A stretch of 64,000 nucleotides of DNA. Origin: Cytobacillus oceanisediminis (GTDB lineage: Bacteria > Bacillota > Bacilli > Bacillales > Cytobacillaceae). Location of the stretch: NCBI RefSeq assembly GCF_003182355.1, contig NZ_QGTW01000005.1, positions 124,001-188,000 of the forward strand, read 5' to 3'. Position 1 is the first letter of the stretch. The number at the start of each line of letters is the position of its first letter. Under the pieces are notes generated by a model, which worked only from the letters and a program-made list of their open reading frames with translations, was not told the DNA's origin and made no database searches. Below, one piece after another: positions 40,713 to 50,045 of this stretch. A program made the position numbers and the translations under genes.

Positions 40713-43085
40713 CTATCTCGCCATCTCTTTAATCACGTCTGCAAGCTTAAATTGATTGACTACTCGTTGGCTGACCAGTTGGGCAATAAGTACGACAAAG
40801 ATTAATAGAATCAGTGTCCATACAATGCTCACTGGCTGAATAAAAATGGGAAATGTCAGAACATCGCTATTGTATAGCAAGGAAACCGAAAGCATTCCCT
40901 CAAGCCCAAATACAACACCTAAGGTAAGAGCGATGATAGAGATAAAAATATGTTCAACTGCAAACAAATTTAAGATTCTCCGCTTTGAATATCCAAATGC
41001 TCTCAACGTAGTAATTTCATTTTTTCTTTCTATTACATTAATGAAAATAACGGAGAACAAGATCGCAGCTGCCAATATAATGGAAAAGATAAACATGATT
41101 AAAATAAACAGATTGAAAAGTCCCATAAAATTATTTAATTGAACCGTCATATTTGCATGGTCTTGGACCGAAACAATATTTGGATTCTCTGCCAATTCAC
41201 TCATAATCACTTGTTTATCTCCCGATACGTCCAAAAATGCTTTATTGAAGGCAACCGACGGGGAACCTACAAACGTTTCATGAACTTGGGAAAGATCCTG
41301 GATCATGATGGATCCCACAGGAAGGTTGACGATTCCACCAACAATATATGTGGCGCTTTCCTGATAAAACGGAGACTCCACCTTTATTTCATCACCGACG
41401 CCAATTTTCAGCTGGCTTTGGACACTTTTTGAAATTAAGACACCATCTTCGGGAATTTCGATTTTCCCTGAAGAAAGATTTAACCAAGGGATATTTTCAT
41501 AAACCCTATACAACTCTTGGCTATCATCCATACCCCGCAGCATAGTTTGCATTGATTGCCCATTTACGGTGGCGTTAACCGGGATATCTAAAACTCCTTC
41601 TTGCTTGCTGATTCCTTCTGTTGCCAAAATCTGCTCCATGGCTTCTTCGTCAAGTGGTTCATGAAAGATAACGGAGAGGTCATAATTCTCCACTTCATTA
41701 AATTGCTGGTTGATAATGTATTTCGCGGAATCGAGCATCCCTGACGTGGTAAACACTAAACTGATTGCGACCGCAATTCCAAAAATGGTTAAGGCATATC
41801 GGCCAATGCTGCGGAACATATTACGAATCACCGTTCGAAACGTCAGCGGCAACCGCCTAATCATCGGATCAAACCGTTTTATCAGCCATTTATAGACCTT
41901 TGATTCTATTTTCGGTGAGGAAGCCCGCATTGCCTCAACTGGCCTTAACTTAGCTGCTTTTCTTGCTGGGAAATAGCCCGCAAGTGCACCGATCAACACA
42001 CTGAACAGTATCCCGGTAACCCAAAGTGACATATAAAAATGGTTCTCCCCAAACGGCAAACCGACTCGTTCACGGTACATTTCAAAGACGGCGTCCCCAA
42101 AAAAGTAGCCGACGATGGTTCCTAAAATTCCCCCAATTGCAGATAGGATTACTGAAAATTTTAAATAATGCCACCTGATGGCCTTTTGGGAATACCCTAA
42201 AGATCTCAAAGTTCCGATTATCGGACGCTGCTGGTCTACGAGTCTGCTTAACAAGATAAAAATGATAAACCCAGACACAGAAAGAAACAAAACCGGGAAT
42301 ATGTAGGCTAACTCTTGAAATCCTTTAAGATCTAATTTCAATAATTCATAAGAAATTTGCTTCTCCTTCTCGATTACATCAATTAGCCGGTAAGGGGCTA
42401 ATAATTCTTCCAATGCATTGATGTTTCGATTCGAATCACCACTCGTAATCACTACATCATAATAGGAATTTAAACTCCCTAAACTTGCTAAGCTTTCCTG
42501 GCTTGTGAAAAAAACACCAAATTCCTTTGGAGAAGGCATGACATCAGACCGATTCTTTGCTACCCATAAATATTCCGGAGAACTGACAATCCCCGCTACC
42601 TTCAATTTTTGCTGGCTGTCAAGCCCTTCAAATGTTAACGTGTCTCCAGGTTTGAGAGAGTGTTCTTCAGCGAAATGCCTTTCCACCCAAACTGAACCGT
42701 CTTCTAAAGGTTGTCCTTTTAGAATATGCACCTTGTTCACTTTCTGCTCTTCCCCCGTTAGACCAATCATTCTTGCTTCAATTGCGGCCATTTCTTCCTT
42801 TTGTCCTAAGCTTAATGAAGCGGATGCTATTACTCTGGCTTCTGCATTTTTCACACCGGGAAGAGAACGTATTTCCTCAAGTGAATCCAGCGGGTTATCT
42901 CTAGTTAAGAATTGCGCGTCAGCAAATTCTAGTTTTTCATAAGTAAAATCATAACTATCCTCAAGGCTTAAAAAAGCCTTATAAGATGCTATATACATTC
43001 CCACACCAATACAAGTAATGAGAACAATGAGGAACCCTTGCCAAAATAACTGCTTCCATTCCCGCATGAGTTTCTTATTTAACAT
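40713..43085 (-). CDS. FtsX-like ABC transporter permease
   Basis: A 790-residue permease with two FtsX/MacB modules: an N-terminal helix, a large extracytoplasmic domain (about 45-250), three helices, a second N-term-like helix near 435, a second outer domain and three C-terminal helices ending VINQF-LADVIKEMAR. The EALRASSPK-like coupling segment VEAMRASSPK lies near 388. Type VII ABC permeases of this kind export or extract lipids, peptides or small molecules. It follows its ATPase gene by two bases. As part of this operon it probably exports the KAS III product or gives self-protection. Confidence 0.88.
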   Translation of the reverse strand: MLNKKLMREWKQLFWQGFLIVLITCIGVGMYIASYKAFLSLEDSYDFTYEKLEFADAQFLTRDNPLDSLEEIRSLPGVKNAEARVIASASLSLGQKEEMAAIEARMIGLTGEEQKVNKVHILKGQPLEDGSVWVERHFAEEHSLKPGDTLTFEGLDSQQKLKVAGIVSSPEYLWVAKNRSDVMPSPKEFGVFFTSQESLASLGSLNSYYDVVITSGDSNRNINALEELLAPYRLIDVIEKEKQISYELLKLDLKGFQELAYIFPVLFLSVSGFIIFILLSRLVDQQRPIIGTLRSLGYSQKAIRWHYLKFSVILSAIGGILGTIVGYFFGDAVFEMYRERVGLPFGENHFYMSLWVTGILFSVLIGALAGYFPARKAAKLRPVEAMRASSPKIESKVYKWLIKRFDPMIRRLPLTFRTVIRNMFRSIGRYALTIFGIAVAISLVFTTSGMLDSAKYIINQQFNEVENYDLSVIFHEPLDEEAMEQILATEGISKQEGVLDIPVNATVNGQSMQTMLRGMDDSQELYRVYENIPWLNLSSGKIEIPEDGVLISKSVQSQLKIGVGDEIKVESPFYQESATYIVGGIVNLPVGSIMIQDLSQVHETFVGSPSVAFNKAFLDVSGDKQVIMSELAENPNIVSVQDHANMTVQLNNFMGLFNLFILIMFIFSIILAAAILFSVIFINVIERKNEITTLRAFGYSKRRILNLFAVEHIFISIIALTLGVVFGLEGMLSVSLLYNSDVLTFPIFIQPVSIVWTLILLIFVVLIAQLVSQRVVNQFKLADVIKEMAR

Positions 43086-43087
43086 GG

Positions 43088-43777
43088 CTACACCTCGACA
43101 AGTTTTCTAGGATTATAATTAAGTGTATCCTCCACAATTTTTCCGTCTTTTAAATAAATGGCTCTATCAGCGATTTTCGCAATTTTCTGATCATGAGTGA
43201 CGATAATTACCGTCTTATTTTCTTTTTTAGAAAGTTTGTATAAAAGCTGCAGCACCTGGCCTCCCGTCTTGCTGTCAAGTGCCCCTGTTGGCTCATCACA
43301 TAATAACAAAGGGGGATTTTTTACGATTGCCCGAGCTATTGATACACGCTGTTGTTGTCCTCCACTCAATTGTGCCGGGAAATGGTCCTTTCGCTCCATT
43401 AGATCAACGCTTTCCAAAAGTAAGTCTATATTCAATGAATTTTTTACAAGATCAGCCCCTATTTGAATATTTTCATAGGCTGTCAATGTTGGAATTAAAT
43501 TAAAGAATTGAAAGATGAATCCAACATTTTCTTTCCGGTAATTCGTTAACTTCTTATCTGTCAGATTCCCCAACTCCATACCTGAAATGCTGACACTTCC
43601 AGAATCAGGGTTATCTAACCCGCCTAATATATTTAATAATGTTGTCTTTCCAGATCCGCTGGGACCCAAGATTGTGATAAATTCACCTCGCTCAATCGTT
43701 AAACTAGGGATATTTAATGCCTCTACAGTCACATCACCCATATGGTATTGTTTCCTTACATCTTTTAGGAAAATCAT
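43088..43777 (-). CDS. ABC transporter ATP-binding protein (MacB/LolD type)
   Basis: A ~229-residue ATPase partner of the FtsX-like permease. Walker A is GPSGSGKTT (about 38-46), the signature LSGGQQQR lies near 136, and Walker B is LLLCDEPTGALD, the wording typical of the MacB/LolD/BceA branch. The ATG at 43777 was preferred over one five codons upstream because GGGAGG then sits 7 bases away. It is the first gene of the leftward operon, so export function is expressed before the biosynthetic genes. Confidence 0.92.
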   Translation of the reverse strand: MIFLKDVRKQYHMGDVTVEALNIPSLTIERGEFITILGPSGSGKTTLLNILGGLDNPDSGSVSISGMELGNLTDKKLTNYRKENVGFIFQFFNLIPTLTAYENIQIGADLVKNSLNIDLLLESVDLMERKDHFPAQLSGGQQQRVSIARAIVKNPPLLLCDEPTGALDSKTGGQVLQLLYKLSKKENKTVIIVTHDQKIAKIADRAIYLKDGKIVEDTLNYNPRKLVEV

Positions 43778-44188
43778 CCCACATCCTCCCATCTTTTTGA
43801 TTATTTTGTATATTTTTACAACCAGACCTATAATACCATAAAATAATACATATTTACCTTTAATTTACAAAATAATAACAAAAAAATTTACAATAAGACA
43901 CATATAATAAAAAATAGTCAAATCCTATATTTAGATAAGTCTAAAGTTATAGACATAAAGAATCATTATCTCTTTAAAACTTTTTATGAAAAATAGCTCA
44001 GCCAAGGAAATGACTTACCTCCTAAAAATGGGATGGAAAATAGTTTCGGTTTCAGTTGGGTTTAGGTACTGGTTCGTGTTATAACTAATACTAATAATAG
44101 AAAAACAATTAATTATTTTAATTCTTAATGTCAGGTTAGAAATGAAGCGATGTTTTACGATTATAAATTTCTTGAGGGGGGCTAAGAT
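43778..44188. promoter_or_regulatory. divergent regulatory region of KAS III operon and hydrolase
   Basis: A 411-base AT-rich gap with no gene. AATTTACAA occurs twice as a direct repeat (43862-43870 and 43885-43893, 23 bases apart), a spacing of about two helical turns, as for an activator dimer pair upstream of the ABC operon. TATTAT (about 43834-43839 on the minus strand) could be its -10. No terminator separates the two divergent units. Confidence 0.4.
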
Positions 44189-44989
44189 TTGCCTAAAGAA
44201 AGAGTCAATCAAACTACGATTCATTATGAAATTGAAGGCAGCGGGGAAGCAATTGTTTTTATTCCTGGATTAGGAGCTAACTTATCTATGTATAAACCAC
44301 AAGTTGAATACTTTAAACATAGTAACACAGTGATTTCCATTGATCTGCGCGGGAACGGCGAATCGGGTGAATTAACTACAAAAGTTTCGGAGGTATTAAC
44401 AACACAATGTAAGGATATAAAATTGCTGCTCGAAAAATTAGACATTCATTCGGCTATTTTTGTAGGTGTATCTTACGGAGGGGTTATCTGCCAATTATTC
44501 ACAAAGCTTTTTTCGAGTATAGTAAAGAAGCTTGTGATTGTTGATAGTTTTTGTACGACTAAGCCTAAAAGTCTTAAAATGTTTGGAATAATGATTGGAG
44601 CTTATATGGTTGGGGCTTATTATTTACCAACAAAATTCTTGACTAACTCAATTAAAAGTACATACGCAAAGTGGCCCTTAGCTCTAGAGGAAATGGAAAA
44701 AGTTGTAACAAACATGAGAAAAAAAGAAGTAGTGAAACAAAGATTAGCCATTAACAGGATCAACTACACTGACTTTATCGCAGAGTTTAATATGCCCTCT
44801 CTCGTTTTAGTTGGGAATCATACCAATATTGGAATCGACATGAGCAAACAAATTGCAGAACGACTTCCAAATTGTAGGTTTGAAATCATAGAAAACGCTT
44901 TTGATCCAAGCAATCTCTGTCAACCGGAAATATTCAATAGAAAATTGGATTATTTTATTAACGAAGATAGCACCAATCCAACCGACTGA
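44189..44989 (+). CDS. alpha/beta-hydrolase-fold protein with degraded triad
   Basis: A 266-residue alpha/beta hydrolase. The oxyanion segment FIPGLGANLSM and the nucleophile elbow GVSYGG (S95) are intact. The acid region, normally G-HD, reads VGNHTNIG, and the catalytic His region, normally AGH, reads NAFDPSN, so Asp and His are both missing from their usual places. It may be a pseudoenzyme, or use displaced residues. The start is TTG at 44189 with GAGGGGGG 7 bases before. It is divergent from the KAS III operon, and a link to that pathway is only a guess. Confidence 0.72.
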   Translation: MPKERVNQTTIHYEIEGSGEAIVFIPGLGANLSMYKPQVEYFKHSNTVISIDLRGNGESGELTTKVSEVLTTQCKDIKLLLEKLDIHSAIFVGVSYGGVICQLFTKLFSSIVKKLVIVDSFCTTKPKSLKMFGIMIGAYMVGAYYLPTKFLTNSIKSTYAKWPLALEEMEKVVTNMRKKEVVKQRLAINRINYTDFIAEFNMPSLVLVGNHTNIGIDMSKQIAERLPNCRFEIIENAFDPSNLCQPEIFNRKLDYFINEDSTNPTD

Positions 44990-45386
44990 TGGGTAATTCT
45001 CATTCATCACTTCTATTTCAACTTGCTAAAACTTCAATTTTTTATTTTTCTTGACTTTCCAGTATACTCATTCTAATTTTAATCCAGTTTACCACTTATT
45101 TTCACACTCTAATACCGGGTCCTATGGTTATGGGTGTTGTATCTTATTAACTTCTTATTCCACACTCGCACCCGTTTATCATTATTTTACATCCATTGAT
45201 CATACATTTCTTTTCTTGCTTTATGATACAAACGGACAGCTGTGTTTGATGCGGGCCATTATGGCACCCATGAATTGATTATGAGAGTTCCCTTTTAGCC
45301 TCTCATAGAGGCTTATTTATTGCCCCGCTAGTGGAATAAATAAAGGGCTGCCGCAGCAACTCCTTGTTTAACTCTTATAAAATGTA
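44990..45386 (+). repeat. spacer with two hairpin-repeat pieces
   Basis: CCACACTCGCACCCGTTTAT (about 45160-45179) is a right end. TTGCCCCGCTAGTGGAATAA with GGGCTGCCGCAGCAACTCC (45319-45364) is a left end plus core, abutting the next leftward gene. A small CCTCTCATAGAGG hairpin lies near 45300. No gene. Confidence 0.5.
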
Positions 45387-45863
45387 TTACTTACCGTGAT
45401 CCAATAATTTCTTTTCCAGATTACATATCCACTTATAATATTTTAATAAGATAAGTAAAAGTATTGGGACAATAAATACATCGTACCAAACCTTCCACCA
45501 CCCAAGATGGAAAAATCCTATTGGTTCAGGAAGCAAGGCAGCTGCTTCATAAATTATGATACCTATTGTCCAACAGGTCATATAAATAACTTGTTTAGAA
45601 CGGGAAGACTTAAAAGGAAACCAACCTAAGAAAATTATATTTACCGGGGGAATTAAAAAAATATGAGCAAGAATTCCTAACCAATTAACTCCTGCATCAA
45701 AATACCAATACCCATGGAGTTTAATTTCAACAATTAAATCAAAGAGTAATTGAAATGATATAGTAAAGGAACAAATATTAGCAATTTGATTTGCGGTCAG
45801 TTCTTTACCGGCTCTAAAAGCAATTAAACTGAATAAGATAATTGAAATAAAAAGTAATATCAT
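45387..45863 (-). CDS. CBO0543-family membrane protein
   Basis: A 158-residue membrane protein with about five helices: LHGYWYFDAGVNW (about 49-61), PPVNIIFLGWFPFKSSRSKQ and LGWWKVWYDVFIVPILLLI. It is the closest paralogue of the gene at 12.8 kb in layout and shares the PxVNxIFLxxFP block. AAAGGG lies upstream of the ATG. Repeat copies bracket it at 45.32-45.38 and 45.94-46.00 kb. Function unknown. Confidence 0.68.
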   Translation of the reverse strand: MILLFISIILFSLIAFRAGKELTANQIANICSFTISFQLLFDLIVEIKLHGYWYFDAGVNWLGILAHIFLIPPVNIIFLGWFPFKSSRSKQVIYMTCWTIGIIIYEAAALLPEPIGFFHLGWWKVWYDVFIVPILLLILLKYYKWICNLEKKLLDHGK

Positions 45864-45934
45864 ACATAATCCCTTTTTTCATTAGCATATCCCTATAATA
45901 CCCATTTATACTTATTTACCTCCTACAATATACC

Positions 45935-46002
45935 CATTGCCGACTTAATAAAAAAAGCTTCCTTACGACAGCCTGGCTCTTCTTCAATTGCCCACCCGGT
46001 TT
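45935..46002 (+). repeat. dispersed hairpin repeat, copy 18
   Basis: TTGCCGACTTAATAAAAAAA, core GCTTCCTTACGACAGCC, then TCTTCAATTGCCCACCCGG. The core stem is imperfect but the order of blocks fits the family. Confidence 0.5.
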
Positions 46003-46155
46003 AAATTTTTAAAAAGTATTTTATTCTTTTAACACAGCTTTCCTTCATAATTCCCTTTCTAAAGGAATCGAGTATCGTTAGCTTGAACAAGATACTTTTC
46101 GATATATGCTTCCATTACTTTGTATAAAAGCGAGAATCTTTTTGGGTATATGTAT

Positions 46156-47163
46156 TTAGTCCTTTTTTATCAATTCATCTCTATCAGGTGCTTTTGGAGG
46201 CTGCTCTAACCACCCATTTTTAATCATAATGTTTGCCCCATCCTCAGCATAAATTAATATCTCTGCTGAAAGCCTTCCATACAGTACACCCAAATCCCTT
46301 CTAGGACTCATGCCCATACTTGCCCCATAGTAACCCACACTTAATGCAATTAATCCTGTTGTGTAAAACATCATTAACTTTTCAGAAAAAGTAGGCACTG
46401 TTGACTCTGTTACTTCGGTATCCCAAGTGGAAGGTACGGGAATGTCATCCTCAGCAAGAACTAAACCAAAATACTCGCAGTGTTTTTTGGCAATCTCCTT
46501 GCCTCTGACCAAGAAATTTACTACTTCTTTTGACTGTGCTACTTGACTAAACCCTATCAAAGTAGCTACACCAAATGCATTTCTTTGAAAGTTATTATAT
46601 AGATTTGTAATTTCTATTCCCAATAAAGGTCGCTTTTCGCCAAGAAATCCAGTAAGGAAACTTTGCCTTTTCACAAAATCAATATTGTCAGGCATCGGTA
46701 AAAATGGCGACTTTATATATAGTCCTTCGGAAAGTAAAAGTTCTTTAACCTCCCTAAGAAAGGTTGTAAGTTGTGCAATACATTCATTAAAATAACTATA
46801 AACATCTTTCCTGACAGCAAGTGACAAATTGAGGCTGTATCCTTGTAATGCTATTTGAGCCGCCATATGCAGATAATTTAGAACATATAGGTCAGAGTAT
46901 AAACTAGGTGCAGATACATCTACATCTTGATTGCTGCTAAACCCATGAGGAATCGGATATTTTTCATTATTAAAGATTTCTTTTAAAGTGGTTAAATTTC
47001 CTTGAGTAATATCTAAAGCTTGTTGAACAAGTGGTCTGATTTCTTCATCCTTAACTTTAGATAATAAATACATATATTTACATTTTATCGCACTTTCATT
47101 CATATAACTTGTCCAAAGTGAAGTAACTTCCGCAGAGGTAAGTCTTATATGTTTACTACCCAT
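46156..47163 (-). CDS. DUF3231 family protein
   Basis: A 335-residue protein made of two similar halves (about 1-160 and 165-330), each a ferritin-like helical bundle of the DUF3231 type: LTSAEVTSLWTSYMNESAIK and the second-half YYGASMGMSPRRDLGVLYGR with ILIYAEDGANIMIKNGWLEQ. DUF3231 proteins are common in Bacillaceae and have no established function. AAGGAGGG lies upstream of the ATG. A fragment of a second member lies at 50.05-50.22 kb. Confidence 0.8.
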   Translation of the reverse strand: MGSKHIRLTSAEVTSLWTSYMNESAIKCKYMYLLSKVKDEEIRPLVQQALDITQGNLTTLKEIFNNEKYPIPHGFSSNQDVDVSAPSLYSDLYVLNYLHMAAQIALQGYSLNLSLAVRKDVYSYFNECIAQLTTFLREVKELLLSEGLYIKSPFLPMPDNIDFVKRQSFLTGFLGEKRPLLGIEITNLYNNFQRNAFGVATLIGFSQVAQSKEVVNFLVRGKEIAKKHCEYFGLVLAEDDIPVPSTWDTEVTESTVPTFSEKLMMFYTTGLIALSVGYYGASMGMSPRRDLGVLYGRLSAEILIYAEDGANIMIKNGWLEQPPKAPDRDELIKKD

Positions 47164-47699
47164 CTTTTTTAAAACCCTCCTTAAATACTTCGTACTTATT
47201 TTCTCCTGGGATTTCTTTCAGTATGCATATAAGTAAAACAACAGGGTTGATACATCTGCCTAAAACAAATAAGTAGCGTTTTAAGCCTAAAGTCAATTGG
47301 TTATTAGCTTCCTTTATTCCTTATACCTTCTAGGGTTATTGCAGGAGTATTTATAATCCACACATTTGTTTTCTGACATACGGGTAGATGGCTACCGCTT
47401 TCTGAAATCGGCTAAGAAGCTCTCAATCTGGGCCTTGTGATATGGCTGCCTAAACGGGATATGCTCATACCAAATTCCCCCAAGGTCTTCATTTAAGATC
47501 AGAGTATATCCACACCTTTAAAATAATTTGTCTGTTTCAACCACACATTTTTAAACTCCTCTTCGGTAGATATCCCTTTAGGTATGGATCAAAAGGAATC
47601 ATTAAGAAATCCAATAAGCCTTATTAAACAATCGATGAAGCGGCTCCCTTTTATTATGGTACGTTTATGAAAGCCAAATGAACGAAAAGGGGTCTGGTT
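47164..47699. other. gene-free stretch with a possible coding remnant
   Basis: On the minus strand 47392-47490 reads EDLGGIWYEHIPFRQPYHKA-QIESFLADFRKR before a stop. PYHKAQIESF vaguely recalls the DDE Glu region of integrase-type transposases. No start, ends or inverted repeats are visible, so this is only a suspicion. The rest holds nothing I can name. Confidence 0.25.
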
Positions 47700-48746
47700 G
47701 TGGAAGCTCAAAAAATTCAGCAATATAAATTGAAAAAAGAGCCCAAAATAAAGAAAAATGCACTTGGGTTTGGGAAAGGAGTATTACTGACTTTTTTCTT
47801 GGCGGCACTGGCTGGTCAAATAGCCAATCTTCCGTTTTTCTCAATATTAGGGATCATGATTCTCTCTATTCTGCTGGGAGGTATATGGGGAAATACCCTT
47901 TCTGTCCCTGCAGATGCCCAAGCTGGTGTCGAATTCAGCAGCAAGGTCTTACTTCGTGCAGGGATAATTTTACTAGGCTTTAGATTAAATTTACATGAGA
48001 TTCTATCAGCTGGCTTTTCTATTATGATCATTGATATTGTAGTAATAGCGTTTACAATGAGTTTCATCTTGTTATTAGGAAAAGCGCTTAGGATCAATAA
48101 TATACTGTCTGTTTTATTAGCAGCAGGTACAGCTATTTGCGGTGCTGCTGCCATTATTGCGATAGCACCTATTGTAAAAAGTAAGGAAGAACAAACGGCG
48201 GTTGCAGTATCATGTATTGCTGTTTTGGGTACAGCTGGCGCCATTTTTTATATTGTTTTATTTCCTTATTTGCCTATTAGCGCACTGGAATACGGTGTAT
48301 TGGCCGGCGCCACTTTGCATGAGCTTGCTCATGTAGTAGCTGCCGTTGTTCCAGGCGGGGATGTCAGCAGTGATTCCGGCATTTTAGTTAAGCTTGGAAG
48401 GGTACTGCTGCTAATACCCGTGGCTCTTATAATCAGTTTGGTTTACAACAGAAAGAAGGGCTATAAAAGCAGTGATTTTAAAAATTTGCCTGTACCATGG
48501 TTTATTTTTGGATTTCTCTTAACCAGCCTTACCAATACGTTATTTTCCATTTCCGAAAGTATCATCAGTATTTTTTTATTGCTGAGCATGTACATGCTGG
48601 CAATGGGAATGGCAGGATTGGGGCTTAATATTAAATGGAAAGACTTTGTCCAATTCGGCTTTAAACCAGTAGCCACAGCTGTTCTCGGTTTTATTGGCCT
48701 TCTTGCCATAACCCCTCTTCTGGTTTTAATATTTAGGATTTTATAA
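47700..48746 (+). CDS. YeiH-family putative sulfate/anion exporter
   Basis: A 348-residue PSE-family (UPF0324, YeiH) membrane protein with about 10 helices. Hallmarks are LLRAGIILLGFRLNL (about 80-94), AAGTAICGAAAI (about 141-152) and GATLHELAHVVAA near 203. The start is GTG at 47700 with AAGGGG 7 bases upstream. A LysR regulator gene follows in the same direction, as in the yeiE-yeiH association of enterobacteria where YeiE responds to sulfite. A role in sulfur-anion efflux is inferred from that association. Confidence 0.88.
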   Translation: MEAQKIQQYKLKKEPKIKKNALGFGKGVLLTFFLAALAGQIANLPFFSILGIMILSILLGGIWGNTLSVPADAQAGVEFSSKVLLRAGIILLGFRLNLHEILSAGFSIMIIDIVVIAFTMSFILLLGKALRINNILSVLLAAGTAICGAAAIIAIAPIVKSKEEQTAVAVSCIAVLGTAGAIFYIVLFPYLPISALEYGVLAGATLHELAHVVAAVVPGGDVSSDSGILVKLGRVLLLIPVALIISLVYNRKKGYKSSDFKNLPVPWFIFGFLLTSLTNTLFSISESIISIFLLLSMYMLAMGMAGLGLNIKWKDFVQFGFKPVATAVLGFIGLLAITPLLVLIFRIL

Positions 48747-48814
48747 TGTAGAAATCCTCTCTAATGATTACAATAGCAATATAGGAAAAGGTAAATGATT
48801 GAAGGAGGATACTC

Positions 48815-49699
48815 ATGAATCTTGACTACTTGATCGTATTTTATGTTACTGCAAATAATAAAAGTTTTTCCCAAACTGCAAAGGATCTACACCTCTCTCA
48901 ATCCAGTGTCAGCCTCCAAATAAAACAACTCGAAGAAAAATGGGATTGCCAGCTATTTGAAAGGACCACAAAAAAAATCTCTTTAACCCCTGCAGGAGAA
49001 ATCCTTTACAACAAAGTAAAAAAATTAATAGCTTTAATGAACGAAACTCAAAATGAAATTGAAGAATTAAAGGGGACTGTACATGGAGACTTAAAGGTTG
49101 GGGCCAGCTTAACTATCGGGGAGCATTTCCTCCCTTTTTTATTAGCTGATTTTTCCCATTTATATCCGAAAGTTAAATTACATTTAAAAGTATACAATTC
49201 CGGACAAATTGTTGAAAAACTTTTGAATCACGAAATTAATTTAGGGTTTATTGAATCAATGCTTTCCTATCCAGCCTTAAAACAAGTACCATTTGCAAAA
49301 GATGAACTTATCATCATAGCCTCACCCCAAAATAAATTTATAAAAACAACCGATATTACTATTAAAGAGCTGCTGGAAGTCCCTTTTATCATTCGTGAAA
49401 AAGGTTCAGGCACGAGACAAGTCATGGAAGATACATTAAGAAGATGCCATGTAGACGCTTCTAAATTGAATGTCATTATGGAACTGGAACACACTGAAGC
49501 AATAAAATCCTGTGTAGAAGCAGGACTGGGAATCTCCATTATATCGAAGTCTGCTGTTAAAAAAGAACTTAAACTTCAGACGCTGATGCAGTTAAATATA
49601 GAGGGAATCACACTACATCGGGATTTTTATATGATCTACCATGAAGAAGCCCTAAAACATACCAGCAGAAAATTAATAGAGTTTATTCACAATAAATAA
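48815..49699 (+). CDS. LysR-family regulator, YeiE/CysL-like
   Basis: A 294-residue LysR regulator: N-terminal winged helix with NKSFSQTAKDLHLSQSSVSL (about 15-34) and a C-terminal substrate-binding fold with GDLKVGASLTIGEHFLPFLL and SCVEAGLGISIISKSAV. This branch includes CysL and YeiE. It lies 68 bases after yeiH with GAAGGAGG before its ATG. It probably activates yeiH in response to a sulfur oxyanion. Confidence 0.88.
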   Translation: MNLDYLIVFYVTANNKSFSQTAKDLHLSQSSVSLQIKQLEEKWDCQLFERTTKKISLTPAGEILYNKVKKLIALMNETQNEIEELKGTVHGDLKVGASLTIGEHFLPFLLADFSHLYPKVKLHLKVYNSGQIVEKLLNHEINLGFIESMLSYPALKQVPFAKDELIIIASPQNKFIKTTDITIKELLEVPFIIREKGSGTRQVMEDTLRRCHVDASKLNVIMELEHTEAIKSCVEAGLGISIISKSAVKKELKLQTLMQLNIEGITLHRDFYMIYHEEALKHTSRKLIEFIHNK

Positions 49700-50045
49700 A
49701 AAAGTGTAAGCGCCTTGGACAGCCGCGGAATTGCGATTAGTGCTATGTATGATTTTTGACTGATTCTAGTGAAATTATAAATAAACTTGAAAACTTTATC
49801 CGATTCAAAAAAGGTGAAATACTTCTTAGGTCTGATATCCCTCTTATAAATCTCCTGGACATTCACGGCTTTTAGGCAGGTGTATTGCTTTATAGAATTG
49901 TGAAAACCCGTAATTTCTGCATTACCATAAAAACCCTGTCAAATTACGTTTTGGAGAGTATACTCCATTTTCTTTAACGGATTATTCCAAGCACGAATTT
50001 TTCGAATATGTATAGAAGTAATAAATGTTACAAATGGTACCGTTA
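49700..50045. other. gene-free stretch
   Basis: No supported gene. A + strand frame at about 49758-49875 gives a lysine-rich fragment (IINKLENFIRFKKGEILL) without a start site; it may be a remnant. No clear terminator for the LysR gene. Confidence 0.35.

Noticed and set aside
780..46002. Hairpin repeats as a CRISPR array or integron attC sites
   Set aside because: Copies are kilobases apart with genes between, so not CRISPR. The ends lack the paired attC core sites and no integron integrase is seen.
47392..47490. Transposase remnant
   Set aside because: Only ~33 codons with a weak DDE-like word; no inverted repeats or second domain, so not called as a mobile element.
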